NCBI GenBank assembly: GCA_051453625.1
Contig: JBOZIK010000001.1
Coordinates: 247,393,376 to 247,434,130, forward strand
DNA from: Welwitschia mirabilis
Lineage: Eukaryota > Gnetophyta > Gnetopsida > Welwitschiales
Reading direction: 5' to 3'
Length of the DNA: 40,755 nucleotides
Shown here: positions 1 to 10,388 of the stretch, in pieces
How the letters are laid out: every line of letters begins with the position of its first letter
How positions within the stretch are numbered: position 1 is the first letter of the stretch
Notes under the pieces: model-generated
Told to the model about the DNA's origin: nothing
The model's input: only the letters and a program-made list of their open reading frames with translations
Database searches by the model: none
Translations under genes and position numbers: made by a program

Positions 1-714
1 TAAATTGTTATGAAAGAATGGATCTAACTCATAACTCTTCATTTTAGACCTCTTAGTGACCTATCCCAACTTATAAATAGACCCTTTTAGATCCTATTCC
101 AAATCATCATTTGTTATCTACATTTTTATGATAATTAGAGGTTATTGGAGGTAAGGAAATCCATCCTACTTATAAGAAGGACCACTTTGGTGTTAGCCAA
201 AGAATCTTCCATTGAGGGGTTATTGTCATAAGTGGATGTAGTTTAATTTTATTAATATAAGTATTGATTGAATTGAAATCTTTTCAAATGTTTTATTATT
301 CTTTCTTATATTTTATCTTAATTGTAATTTAAGTAACATAAATTTATAATTGAAATAGATTATAAGGATCAATACAAGTAATAGTATATTTATATTTTAA
401 TTAAATCATTCCATTAGAATTGCATTTCTTACATTGCATTTAATTTTATTCCATTGCATTGCATTCAAACTTTCTCTTGCATTGTTTAATTTTATTTCAT
501 TTAAAGTAAAATTCCAAAATATGTTATCCTTCTCTTTATGAAAGAAATTTTTCAAATTCTCTTTTAGAAGTCTTCTTTAAGTGTATGATATTTGGATTGA
601 TTCCACTACACAAATGTGTGTTTTGTGTAATTATATTATTAGCTTTTTAGATGTTACAAGTTAAATTCAATCCTTAGAAGATTAGAGCTAGAAGCACAAA
701 TATGCATCACAACA
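1..714 (+). repeat. 5' LTR of the Ty3 element (5' end outside window)
   Basis: The stretch runs parallel to 10740-11442 and to 14550-15265, with shared blocks such as the TATA region, GGAGATCCATCCTACTT-like text and the 3' end. It ends CACAACA directly before the primer site. Differences from the other copies are mostly transitions, as in old methylated repeats. Confidence 0.88.
72..79 (+). promoter_or_regulatory. LTR TATA box
   Basis: TATAAATA followed by GACCCTTTTAGA is kept in three LTR copies (also 10812-10819 and 14623-14630). This marks the likely core promoter of the family, with transcription expected to start about 25-35 bp downstream. Confidence 0.65.
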
Positions 715-717
715 TTT

Positions 718-735
718 TGGTATCATTGCTGAGGA
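718..735 (+). other. Primer binding site, decayed tRNA-Asp type
   Basis: TGGTATCATTGCTGAGGA starts 3 bp after the LTR. The site complementary to plant tRNA-Asp is TGGCGCCGTTGCCGGGGA. The two differ at six of 18 positions, and all six are C-to-T or G-to-A, four of them inside CpG sites. This fixes the 5' LTR boundary and the element's orientation. Confidence 0.75.
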
Positions 736-1225
736 AGAATTCAAGAGAAAGAAATATTATCATTACTCAAGTAAGTATTTTGAATTCATTTTAATTTTTT
801 TTTTTGAGTAGTATTGTATTTTATCCTTTAGGATATCCATGCAATTTTTTAATTATCTTTTGGTCTATAAGTAATTATTTAATTATTCATTTGGAGTGTA
901 CTTTAATTTTCTTTCTTATAAATTGTAATTTTTATTTATTAAAACTTTTTCTTTCTTTACTTTCGAGTGAAATTTTAATTTGAAAGATTTATATTTCAAT
1001 TTAGCAATTTATTAGGTCTACCCCTTGCACTTTGTGTAATCTTGAGGATTACCACATTGATTATTATTTGTAATAAGCTTAGCTTAAACTTTACACTTCA
1101 TATGATCTAAGTGACTACCACATTCATTTGTTATATCCTACTTCTTACACATTTGAGTGATCCTAGATATTGATGCCTCTTGAATGTAAAGAAGTTTGTT
1201 TAACATAAATTTATCTTACAAGGTA
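736..1225 (+). other. Ty3 leader, no gene seen
   Basis: This is the untranslated leader between the primer site and gag. It is AT-rich, with stops in all frames and no recognised motif. Confidence 0.5.
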
Positions 1226-2700
1226 ATGATAAATAGCAGTAAAGGTAAATACCCTCATGAAAAAAATTTCCTTGATGAAGCAATCAAAGAAGGTTTGGTG
1301 GAATTTAATTCAAGCACTCAAGATGAGAAAGAAAAATTTAATTCTTTAATTGAACAATAAAATTATTCTGCATTTACTATTTGTTATTCACATATTCTTT
1401 GCAAATTTCTGAAAATCCACCAAGTTCTACTAAAAATCTTTCCTCTCCTCTTTTATTTAATCATCCTAATACTCTTATCTCTATGGCATTTAACAAATAT
1501 TCACTAAAAATATTAGTATTATCTAATTTAAATCTCACTTTAAAGGATATGTTAGCCAGTAAAAAGAGGGAATTTCAAAACCCATTTGACCTATTCCTTG
1601 GAGATGACATAGAGTTAAAAACCTTAAATGCCTATCCTACCTTTTCTGGAGAACCTAATGAAGAGCCATTCTAACATATATATGAGATTGAAAAACTTGT
1701 CCTTACTTTAGAGAATGGAAAAAATAAAATTTCAAATATGACCTATATAATAATATTTCCATTTACCTTAAAAGGAAAAGCAAAAAATTGGCTGAAAACC
1801 ATTCCACATAGAAGCATTAAGTCATGGAATCAATTACAAGAAGTCTTTGTCAAATGATCCATAAATGAAATAGTTATGAGGATAAGAAAAAAAGAAGTAA
1901 CAAGTTTCCTACAATACCCTCATGAATATTATTCCTTAACATATAAGATATTCTTGATAGCTACGTCATTCAACCTAGTAAATGAGTTTACAAAAGAATA
2001 ACTTATTTATCACTTCTATAGTCAATTAGATATTCAAACCAAATAAATGGTAGATTTTTCATGTGATGGATATTTATTTAATTTAATCTTACACAATGCT
2101 TAGAGTTTATTAGAAGACCTTGTAAAGAGAAGTTAACAATGGTTAAAAACGACATGCAAAGAAACTAGAACTATAGGTGAAATGCTTAGAGATTCAAAAA
2201 AAGTGAAACATGAAAAATAACAATCTAACACCCTATTTAGTGTTCTTACTAGTACATTTAAGAGTTATACAAAACGTTTAACTAATGCAAAATTTCTAAA
2301 TTAATTCAACCATTATGAAATATGTGATGAAAACTATCATTTTAACAAGGAATACCTAGCTTTATCAACTTGTAGAAAGGCCATATTAAATGAAGCTTAT
2401 ACATCCAATCAAAAATCAAATAACTTTGGGGGTAACCAACAATATCAACTAAGAAATAATGGATTTTCAACATCCTTCTAATCTTTATTTAATAGCAAAT
2501 ATAGAAATCATAACTTTAACCCAATTTTTCCAACTATAATAGAAATGAACCTTATAGAGAAATGATGGAAGAACTTAAAAGGACACAAGATACTACTAAT
2601 GAAATTCTAGAAAATCAAGATAAGAACTTAGAAAATTTGATTAGTCTCTTTTAACAAGAAATGCTAGGAAATTAAAGGCCATAAGAATCACTTGCAATTG
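1226..2700 (+). pseudogene. gag: Ty3 Gag remnant
   Basis: Gag forms the virus-like particle and binds the element RNA. The reading starts at the ATG at 1226 (MINSSKGKYPHEKNF), shifts frame near 1350, and continues through 1381-1850. There the plant retrotransposon gag pattern is plain: AYPTFSGEPNEEPF, then FPFTLKGKAKNWL and SIKSWNQLQEVF. The frame then shows stops that revert to Gln or Trp by one transition. A decayed zinc knuckle (YEICDENYHFNKEY, near 2,315-2,360) keeps part of the C..C..H spacing. Next come an Asn/Gln-rich stretch near 2,400-2,460 and a helical segment near 2,550-2,640, as in Athila-type Gag. It cannot make a full protein. Confidence 0.82.
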
Positions 2701-3640
2701 AAACTATTCCAAATCCAAATAATGTAAAGAAAATTGTAAAGTAGTAATCAAAAGTGGATAAGATACTACTCCTCATGAAAAACCTTTAACTTCTATCCAC
2801 AAAGATGAGGAATACCCTCAAGATGATGATATTAAAATTCTTGATCAACTAAAGTTTCCTCCTAATATCAACTCTAAATTCAACAAAAATAACCAACATC
2901 TAAAGGAGAAGAATACCTCAAGGCTGAATAGATTAAATAATAATCCAACTTATGATGAGTATTTGAAAGTAATTATGAATGATGTTACTATCTACCTATC
3001 CTTTTAGAAGATCCTTTGAGAAAATCCCAAATACTATAAAATTTGGAATGACTTAGTAAGAAGAAAATAAAAGAGGGAACTCCAAGTAAAGTATTCATTA
3101 CACAATCTCTTTCCAACTTAGTTTCTCAAAAATGTCCTAAGTTTAAAGATATAGGGGTAGCCACTATTAGTGTTATTTTAAAATAAAATAATAAAATCAA
3201 GAAAGCTTTAATAGATATAAGGTTAGTATCAATATTATTCCTTTACACATTTGTAAAAAGCGTAGATTATAAGGGAGGATTCTTAGATTATAAGGTAGGA
3301 TTAAACATACCAAAATAGTGTTATAATTGGTTGATGCATTAATTAAGAAACCTATAGGAATAATCAAATATTTAATGATTTAAATTAAAAAAGCTTTCTA
3401 CCTTATAGATGTGATCATTATTAAGATCAAACATAATGGAGGATACCCTCTACTTTTAGAAAGATCTATTTGTGCAATAGCCCATTTTGTTATTGATACT
3501 TGCATAGGGATGATGGAATGTCATATAGGCAATAAAAAGTCTAGTATTAGAGTATTCGATGATCCTGAAAAAGACATAAAAGATGAATTAGACATAGAAG
3601 AAAAAGTTAAGTCATCCATGTTATTTTAACATAATCATTT
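2701..3640 (+). pseudogene. Ty3 aspartic protease region remnant
   Basis: Downstream of gag, 3,090-3,250 reads as the plant Ty3 protease: CPKFKDIGVATISVI is the counterpart of the KDPG..TIP segment, and KKALIDIRLVSILFL of KALxDLGASVxLMPL. The catalytic D of the D-S/T/L-G triad survives (ALID), but the following Gly-Ala has become Arg-Leu. The second half of the protease fold follows in an open stretch at 3411-3629: GGYPLLLERSICAIAHFVID corresponds to xxPxILGRPFLATAxAxID, then a strand-rich GMMECHIGNKK segment. It is inactive by sequence. Linker text at 2,760-3,060 is charged and unstructured. Confidence 0.78.
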
Positions 3641-4334
3641 AGAAGAAAGGCTCGTTTCATTACACAAATCTACCTTGTTTAAGGATGAGGAAGAATCTTC
3701 TATTCTTCTTAAATCTTTAAACTCATCCAATCCTTGCAATCTCTATCTAAATATTTTAAACCACTCTTTCGATGATGATTTTCATAAGAACTTTAAATAC
3801 ATACTTGACCATGATATCTAATATGTAAGATCCATTAAAAATATTTTACATCAAGATGGGTGTTTTAGAACTATGAAGGATGAAAATGATCTTCAACTCA
3901 AAGACTTACCCAATGGCTTAAAATACATTTTCTCAAATAATAATCTTAATAAGCCATTAATCATTAGCTCTCAACTTCTCTCTTCCCAAGAAAAAACCTT
4001 ACTTAATCTTATCATTAAGCTAATAATGAAGGATAAAATTATTAAACTTATAGACACAGATCAATTCATACTTTTATATAATACTCAAGTACATCTTATA
4101 CATAACAAGCTGACCTATAAATGACTTGGTCCTTATCATGTGGAAAGGGTACATTATAATAGTTCTATTAAGATCTCTGACCTTCAAACTTAAGAAATAT
4201 AAAGAGTAAATAAATAAAGGTTAAAACTTTACACATCTCCAGATGATTGCTCTTATACCTTGAACATGATAAAAGTAATTCACTTAGAGGATTCTCTTTG
4301 TAAAAAGAAATATCTTCCCTTGACCATCTACTAG
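3641..4334 (+). pseudogene. pol: Pol remnant: pre-RT segment joined directly to the post-integrase tail
   Basis: Residues from 3873 (LQLKDLPNGLKYIF, then PLIISSQLLSSQEKTLLNL) match the segment just before RT in Athila-type Pol (LPxHLKYAFL, PVIIxSxLTxxQExxLL). Without a break the same frame goes on with KDKIIKLIDTDQFILLYNTQ, then HNKLTYK*LGPYHV and RVNK*RLKLY. That is the segment after integrase (DKxIKxREFxVGDxVLLYNS, FPGKLxSxWxGPF, FKVNGxRLKxY). RT, RNase H and the integrase core are therefore absent, with the joint near 4,010-4,025. The tail ends at TAG 4332-4334. The W-to-stop at the SRW position is TGG to TGA. Confidence 0.82.
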
Positions 4335-4546
4335 ATTTTTTCTTATCTTTATTCCTTGGTTTAAGTTGTAAAGCTACTTGATCAACTTTAACTTAATTTA
4401 TGTTTAACTTTATTAGGTGTTACCATGATTAAGTAATTATTTACTTTGGGTTTTCATGTGATAAAGATTATATTCAATTAATCTTAAGATATTCCAATAT
4501 CTATAACAAATCTTCTTAGTTATTTTATGGCAAATTAGTAATTATG
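4335..4546 (+). other. Ty3 3' internal region before the LINE insertion
   Basis: AT-rich, no reading frame. It ends in TAGTAATTATG (4536-4546), the 5' copy of the LINE A target duplication. Confidence 0.5.
4536..4546 (+). repeat. 5' target-site duplication of LINE A
   Basis: TAGTAATTATG here matches TATTAATTATG at 9111-9121 in 10 of 11 positions. The copies flank a unit with a 5' truncation and a 3' A tail, as target-primed reverse transcription produces. Confidence 0.68.
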
Positions 4547-7500
4547 ATTTACAGTCTGTATCATAATCAAGACAAGGCTGCTATATTAGAATAAGTTCAG
4601 AGGACTATAGTATATAAATTTAAATGACTTATACTAGGTAACTTTAACCAATGTCTTCACTACTGGGAAAAATCATGGGATGATAACTAGAATTCTATAG
4701 ATACCTCAATACTAAAAGATTTTTTGATAAGATACCCCCTTAGAGACATCCCTATTTCTAAGTGCAAATACATGTGGTTGAATAGACGAGCAGGTACAGA
4801 TCTAATAATGTCTAAGATTAACAGAGTTCTAGCTAGAAAGAATCTAGATAAACTCCATTTGAATCCTATGGTCTGAATAAAATTGCCTCGAATCATCATC
4901 CTATCAAGATCAGAATGGGATTGATTTCACCCATAAAAAATCCATTTCATATGGAATGGTATTGAATTAACTAGACAGAAATTAGAGTACTATTNNNNNN
5001 NNNNNNNNNNNNNNNNNNNNNNNNNNNNNNNNNNNNNNNNNNNNNNNNNNNNNNNNNNNNNNNNNNNNNNNNNNNNNNNNNNNNNNNNNNNNNNAAGATC
5101 AGAATGGGATTGATTTCACCCATAAAAACTCCATTTCATATGGAATGGTATTGAATTAACTAGACAGAAATTAGAGTACTATTGGAAAAAATATAAGCAT
5201 AGTGTGATGGAGCCCAATCTATAACTTTTTTCTATAAAGGCCTCAATACCCTAAAGGCTCACATAAGATATTGGAGAAGGAAAGATAAAGAGAGGTTTGA
5301 ATCAAAAGCTAAACTTGAGTAGTAACTCAAAAGCATCCATATTGAGTAGGTAAAGGGAGGTAACCAAGACAGTCTTTGAAAAAGAGAATATCAGTGTCTA
5401 ATAGATCTCCAAGAAATAAATGCTAATGAAAAACATTATTAGAGAGAATGCTCAAGAATCAAGTGGCTCAAATATGATGATAATAATACTATATTCTTCC
5501 TCCAGTAGGCCAACTAACACAGATCTGATAAAAGAATTAGAAGACTTTCTATAGGAGGTTAAATCACAGAAAATAAAGAAGAAATAGCTAAGGAATTACA
5601 TACCCATCTTAAGAGAATCTAGAAATGAGATAATATCACCCCTGGCTTAATTTTAGAAAATAAGAAAGTCTTGAATGAAGGTAATTATATATTGAATAAA
5701 CCCCTGAATAGAGAAGAGATTTTATTTGCTGTCAAATCTATAAAGAATAATCGAGCTCCTAGCTTAATAATTGGCCAATAGAACTTTTAAATTCCACCTC
5801 TCCATCCTAGAGGATAACCTCCATGATGTAATGTAGGAATTCTTCTACAATAGATGGATTCCTAGGGAGATGAACAAAACTAGAATAGTACTCATACTAG
5901 AAAAAAGGGATGCTAGTAAACCAGAGGATTTTAGGCCTTTAATTGTTTGTAACATCATTTATAGAAATCTTGTAAAGATCATGGTTGGCTAAATTACCTC
6001 CTTGCTTTCTAATTTGATTTCAGAGAATCAATCTAGCTTCATCTGATCTAGTTATATCTAAGACAAATCCTCTTAACTCATGAAATTATTTACTCTATTA
6101 AAAATATAAATTTCTTCTCCTTATTACTAAGCTAGATATTACTAAAGCTTATGATTCTGTTAGTTGGTAAGCTTTAGGTGTATTCTTAGGAAAACAAGCT
6201 TCTCTTAAGATATTATTAATCTTTGGATAGACATGTAGACTTCTGCTGAATTTAATGTGGAGGTCAATAACCATAGATCGAATTTATTTTTAGTAAGAAA
6301 AGGTTTAAGATAAGAGGAACCCCTATTCCCATACCTTCTTCTATTTGTGATAAATCCATTATAGGTTTTCTTAAGAAGGAATGGAGTTATCGGAATTAGA
6401 ATTAGAGACCAAACCTTTCTCAATAATTACTATGCAAATAACATCATCATCATGACTAGGGCTTCATATCAGCAAGCAAAAGTAATTTAAAATGCCATGA
6501 ACATTTTTGCAAAGGAAAGAACAATTCATACTAATTGGAACAAATCAAGAATACATACTTTAGGCAAAAAATGTATTAGAGGGGGTAAAATTACTTGAAT
6601 CCTAAGTTAGGAGACTTATAGGATATTTATCTGGGTATTCCTCTTTCAAATTGGCATAAGATAAATACTTGGAATTACATATTTGAATCCATCTAAAGGA
6701 AGTGCAGCTCCTGGAAAAACAACTTTCTCTTCTCAAAGCCTAAAATCATTCTCACAAACTCTTACTTAATTTCATCTTTTTGGTCTATAGCTTCCATTCC
6801 CCCTCCCCTCCCTCTTCCCCTAAGAAATATCATATAAAAAATCAATAAGATATTAAAGGGCTTTATTTAGTTAGGAGGAAAGGATTACCACTAAATTAAT
6901 CTTTGTAAATAAGAAACTATTGCCCATCCAAAGGAATCAAGAGGTTGGGGGATTCAAAAATCTAAAGATTGTATCCTCATTGGAGTACATAGAATCTTAA
7001 AGAAACTATAAAAAGGAGGTTAACCCTAATGTGATTTGATTAATTACAAATATAAAGATTAGATAATTAATCATGGGGAGTTCTCTCTAAGAAATCATCT
7101 CAGCAAAGCTCACTAACAACTCACAAACTTGAACATTTATCAGACTGATTTAACCAATCAAATCGTTATAAAAAAAAATGGCAAATAGGATGGTTGCAAG
7201 AAGTATTAGAGGGGATATATTCCAAAAAAAATAAGGTTTTTTTGCTGGCTAAAACCATTATAGAATTTTGATAAGAGATCAATTACTCAAAAAGGAATTT
7301 CAAGTAGATCCTAACTACCTCATCTACTAACCCAATCTAGAAAAAGCACAGCATCTTTTTCATCAATTTTTTTAAATTAAGGAATTAATCTCTATAATAA
7401 CGAAGTACTACCAAACCTGCAATGCCCCTAATATGCATTTATTAAATGAGATCTTCTTGACTTTTTGGTAGACTTGGCTAACAAAAAACAATCTAATTTT

Positions 7501-7640
7501 TAATAATTCCACCCTACCCTTTCCTATATATACAATAAGGAGTATTATTCACCTTCATTTCCAAATCAAAATTGTGATGGAAGTCACTCAAACTATTAAG
7601 CCTTCTAATTCAGGATTATTTGAAGGATGCCCTTCTCTAT
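4547..7640 (+). pseudogene. LINE A endonuclease-reverse transcriptase ORF2 remnant
   Basis: The APE-type endonuclease is cut at its N-terminus. It shows VYHNQDKAAILE, then LILGNFNQC (GDFN changed to GNFN), PLRDIPISKCKYMWLN and the MSKINRVLARKNLDKLH segment. The linker RIKWLKYDDNNTIFF lies at 5,455-5,500. RT blocks follow: MNKTRIVLILEKRD, DFRPLIVCNIIYRNLVKIM, SENQSSFI (5,870-6,050) and TKLDITKAYDSVSW (6,125-6,165). The catalytic YADD reads YANN at 6431-6442, both Asp lost by G-to-A. YLGIPLSNWHKINTWNY follows near 6,630-6,680, then the zf-RVT text near 7,260-7,370 and the closing TWLTKNNLIFNN segment near 7,465-7,505. Many stops and frameshifts; non-functional. Confidence 0.82.
4906..5183. other. 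Assembly gap with duplicated flanks
   Basis: 100 Ns (4995-5094) stand between 89-bp segments 4906-4994 and 5095-5183, which agree at 88 of 89 positions. The gap is most likely a scaffolding placeholder across an unmerged overlap, so one copy is probably false. The LINE A reading frame continues directly from the second copy. Confidence 0.88.
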
Positions 7641-7739
7641 GAGAGAAAATATAGGTAGTGGGATGGGAACCTCTTGTGCATAAGCTAAGAAGAAATAAGA
7701 GGGCTAATATCACCTCCTTTTATAGGCAATGGAGAGGAG

Positions 7740-8120
7740 GATGCATCACTTTCTAAAGAATACAAATAGAAATCTTTGAGAAATCCTTCTCCGAACTACT
7801 AGAGATTCCTATAGAAGGTGAGCGGATTCCATTTGTAAGTAGAGGACAATATGTAGCTGTCCATTTCTTCCCTAGTGGGGTTTCTAAACAACCCAGTAGG
7901 CACATCGCACTAGGTGCAGAACTCATGGACCATTACTTCATCCAATCAGAAAATTACTGTAAGCTTTCTAGTATTTATTTTTCTTTTCTTAAAGCTCTTG
8001 ACTTGGGATATTAGGTGGATCTACCATTCTTTTTCATCCAAGTTCTTAAACAAAAGGATTCCTCAAGGCACTCAAGATTAATCTTGGCTCTTTAGAGAGT
8101 AGCATAAAAAGATAGGGTAA
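7740..8120 (+). pseudogene. LINE A extra module downstream of RT (PF20167-like, tentative)
   Basis: One frame is open for long stretches with protein-like text: FSELLEIPIEGERIPFVSRG, then QYVAVHFFPSGVSKQPSRHI, ALGAELMDHYFIQSENYCKL, SIYFSFLKALDLGY and VDLPFFFIQVLKQK. It has two or three stops, each explained by one transition. The layout resembles the plant domain often annotated as putative plant transposon protein (PF20167): an N-terminal strand-rich part with G.xI, then a helical L...YF/L..G..... L.FL..... half. That assignment rests on pattern memory only. LINE B (13414-13930, minus) holds a similar module in the same place after its RT tail. The function is unknown; it is not part of a standard L1 ORF2. 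Confidence 0.5.
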
Positions 8121-8162
8121 GAGAAACCCCTCCTTTTCCCACTTTGTTATCATCCTTACTAA

Positions 8163-8783
8163 ACTCCCCCTAGGAGAACCTCTACAAGAAGAACCTCTTC
8201 TGATAGGAAACCTATTCTAAAGGAAACTACTACATAATCCAGCCCTAGTAAGAGGGGGGTTCCTTTACCCCTAAGTCATTCAGAGGAGCCGTCTTCATCC
8301 TTGGCCTAAGAGAAAACATTTGAGAAATACCTTTTCAATACAACTCAAGAGCCAGCTCAAGATTAATCATTATCCAACTCTTAGGAGGATGGTAGGCATG
8401 CTCAACCCTTCCCTACTCCAACCTCAGGCTATAGCTCCCCCTCATAGTGCTCTACTTATAATTCTTTTTTAGTGGAGATACAACCTCAACCTTAAGAAGA
8501 CATCGACATGAATGTAGCTAGATGTGAGGTATTGCTAAAAACCATTCAGGGATTGATGAGATACCCTTTTATCATATTGGGACTCTCACACAGAGACCTA
8601 CTTTAGGCCATAAAATTTAACTATAGAAAGAAAGCTCTTTGTCTCCACCCAAATAAAAATCCAGCAGGTGCTAAAGAATTTAAGAAGATAAATCAAGCAT
8701 TTAAAATTCTCTCTAATGATCTGGGCAGATTTCTCCTTGAACATAATCATGGTAACATGTTCCCCTTTTTTGGAGGTTTGTAA
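8163..8783 (+). pseudogene. LINE A C-terminal Pro/Ser/Thr-rich linker plus DnaJ J-domain
   Basis: One frame (positions divisible by 3) runs from 8163 to the TAA at 8781-8783. The first 120 codons are low-complexity (TPPRRTSTRRTSSDRK, SSPSKRG, SEEPSSSLA, QPFPTPTSGYSSPS). Then 8562-8736 reads as a J-domain: YPFIILGLS (helix I end), AIKFNYRKKALCLHPNKNPA (helix II and loop) and KEFKKINQAFKILSNDLGR (helix III). The HPD motif is HPN at 8646-8654, one G-to-A from HPD. The only stop inside the domain is TAG 8604-8606, one C-to-T from Gln. J-domains stimulate Hsp70 ATPase; what this one did in a LINE is not known. A short tail (EHNHGNMFPFFGGL) follows. I know of no J-domain in described plant L1 elements. 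Confidence 0.75.
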
Positions 8784-9110
8784 TCCTTTCCTTTCATGTT
8801 GATTCACCTCTAAACCTGAGTTTTTTATAACTTCTAGTCTCAAGGGGTGTTTTCACTCCAATCTGTTAATAGTTCTATATTTCCTTTTGTTCATTTTATA
8901 CATGTGTTTTGTGATACTAGCTAGGCATATTCTTATAACTACATCATCGAGGGGATGGTTTCACCCCCATTTTGGTCTGTTACTCAAGTCTCTCTTTACT
9001 AACTAGTAGACTACTTTTCTTTTATGAATAATTTAGTTTTCCTATTATTCCTAGTTTTTTTCTCCCTGATGTACATTTTCTAGTTTAATATACATACTTT
9101 TTTAAAAAAA
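8784..9110 (+). other. LINE A 3' UTR with two related stem-loops and A tail
   Basis: Two similar blocks each hold a small hairpin: GGGGTG-TTTT-CACTCC (8844-8859, one G-T wobble) and GGGGATGGTTTCACCCCC (8951-8968). Both are followed by a TCTGTTA word. The end reads GATGTACATTTTCTAG, then a T-rich stretch and AAAAAAA. LINE 3' ends often carry such hairpins for recognition by their own RT; that role here is inferred. Confidence 0.55.
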
Positions 9111-9121
9111 TATTAATTATG
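9111..9121 (+). repeat. 3' target-site duplication of LINE A
   Basis: TATTAATTATG directly after the A run; matches 4536-4546 at 10 of 11 positions. Confidence 0.68.
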
Positions 9122-10375
9122 TTAATATAATGCTTGTTTTTAGCCATATATTTATTATGTTATTATTCCAATGATTAATTAATGCTATAAAAAATGGGAA
9201 GTCTAAATTAATGGAGAAGAAAAAAATGTAAAGTAAGAGGGAAATATTTAAAAAAATAAGAAAAGAAAGAAAGAAAAAATAAAAATGAATTACCCTCTTG
9301 TAATTATACCATTATGTACTATTGTAATCATAGCAAGGGAAATTTTTCTAAGAGGGACCTTTGTTAGTATGATATGGTAGCTATAGGAAATCTAGTAGAG
9401 GATTAGTTGACCATGACTTAGCTTTGGATTATGGGTCCTTATTCTTTTGGGATTAGTTTCACTCCCCTCATTATGATGAACAATGTTGTTCAACACCCCA
9501 TTGACTAAAAACTCCCATCACTTCAAGGCACAAACTTCATAAGCATATGATTATATTGATTATTATATGATATCTTATCAAAGTATTATGGTTGTCACAG
9601 ATGAAAAGGGATTGAATTATAGTCCAAACATGACTTGATACCTTGCTAATTATAACCATTAACCATTTTCATCATTACTATCCTTTAAAATGATACTCTA
9701 TGGTATTGTACGTTGAATCATGAATTTCTTTATCAAGATCTTTATAACCTTTACCAAAAAGTTTTGCTAAGTTTGAATTTTAGGCAAAAAATTAATATTC
9801 TTCATGTTCTATCTTGTCCATTTTTCTTTTCGTTTTACCTTAGTTTGTCAGTTTACTTTCTTAATATCATTTTTCTTACCTTTCCAAAATAATGTTTTGG
9901 AATTGTCATTTTCTACTCTACTTGTTACATTTTTAATCACTTGATTATTATACATAAAGTTAAATTGACCTCTTCCTTAATCATCCTTTAGTACCTAGTG
10001 TTAATGCTCTTCTTTCCTTTAATAATCTTCCTTTTTATAATCTCTTATACTCATTAACCTTGCAAACATAAAATATTACCCTACTTTATCTTTTCTTCAT
10101 GACTTATTCAATTTCAAATGACTTGCTCATTTATTTGGGTTAGAATAAGGAGGGTTGAGGTGGGGAGCCTATATTACATGATTTGTAAGCTAAAATTTTC
10201 ATTAAATATATGCTATGATGATTGATAATATACATCAATTTTACTTATGCTTTTTCCTAGATATATTTCACATGTTATACTCTTAATTCTAAATGATATA
10301 CATGTTTTGAGTTTCGTTTGATCAGTTGGCTCACAACTTGTTATTTACTTACTTTGTGAGGGACTAACAAATGCT
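9122..10375 (+). other. Ty3 3' internal region, no gene seen
   Basis: AT-rich spacer between the pol end and the polypurine tract, with a purine-rich stretch near 9,195-9,285 and no readable protein. An env-like frame, which some Athila elements have here, was not found. Text just before the tract (GTGAGGGACTAACAAATGC) resembles the GAGGACAAGCAAA block found before the 3' LTR of many plant Ty3 elements. Confidence 0.5.
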
Positions 10376-10388
10376 AAGTGAGGGGCTA
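10376..10388 (+). other. Polypurine tract of the Ty3 element
   Basis: AAGTGAGGGG followed by CTA stands directly before TGTTGC of the 3' LTR. This is the plus-strand primer site. Confidence 0.65.

Larger units (their letters stand above)
4547..9110 (+). mobile_element. LINE A: 5'-truncated L1-type LINE with extra 3' modules including a J-domain
   Basis: The unit starts inside the endonuclease domain and runs through RT, the zf-RVT region, an extra module, a Pro/Ser/Thr-rich linker and a J-domain to a 3' UTR ending in AAAAAAA (9104-9110). The 11-bp duplications at both ends enclose the whole stretch, so the 3' modules were copied together with the LINE. It carries a 100-N gap with duplicated flanks (4906-5183), so its true length is about 4.4 kb plus whatever the gap hides. 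It sits in the same orientation inside the Ty3 element. Confidence 0.8.

Noticed and set aside
4687-6423. Minus-strand frames 4687-4899 and 6205-6423
   Set aside because: They are antisense to readable LINE A endonuclease and RT.
8598-8843. Minus-strand frame of 81 codons
   Set aside because: Antisense to the J-domain, whose plus-strand reading has the recognised motif order.
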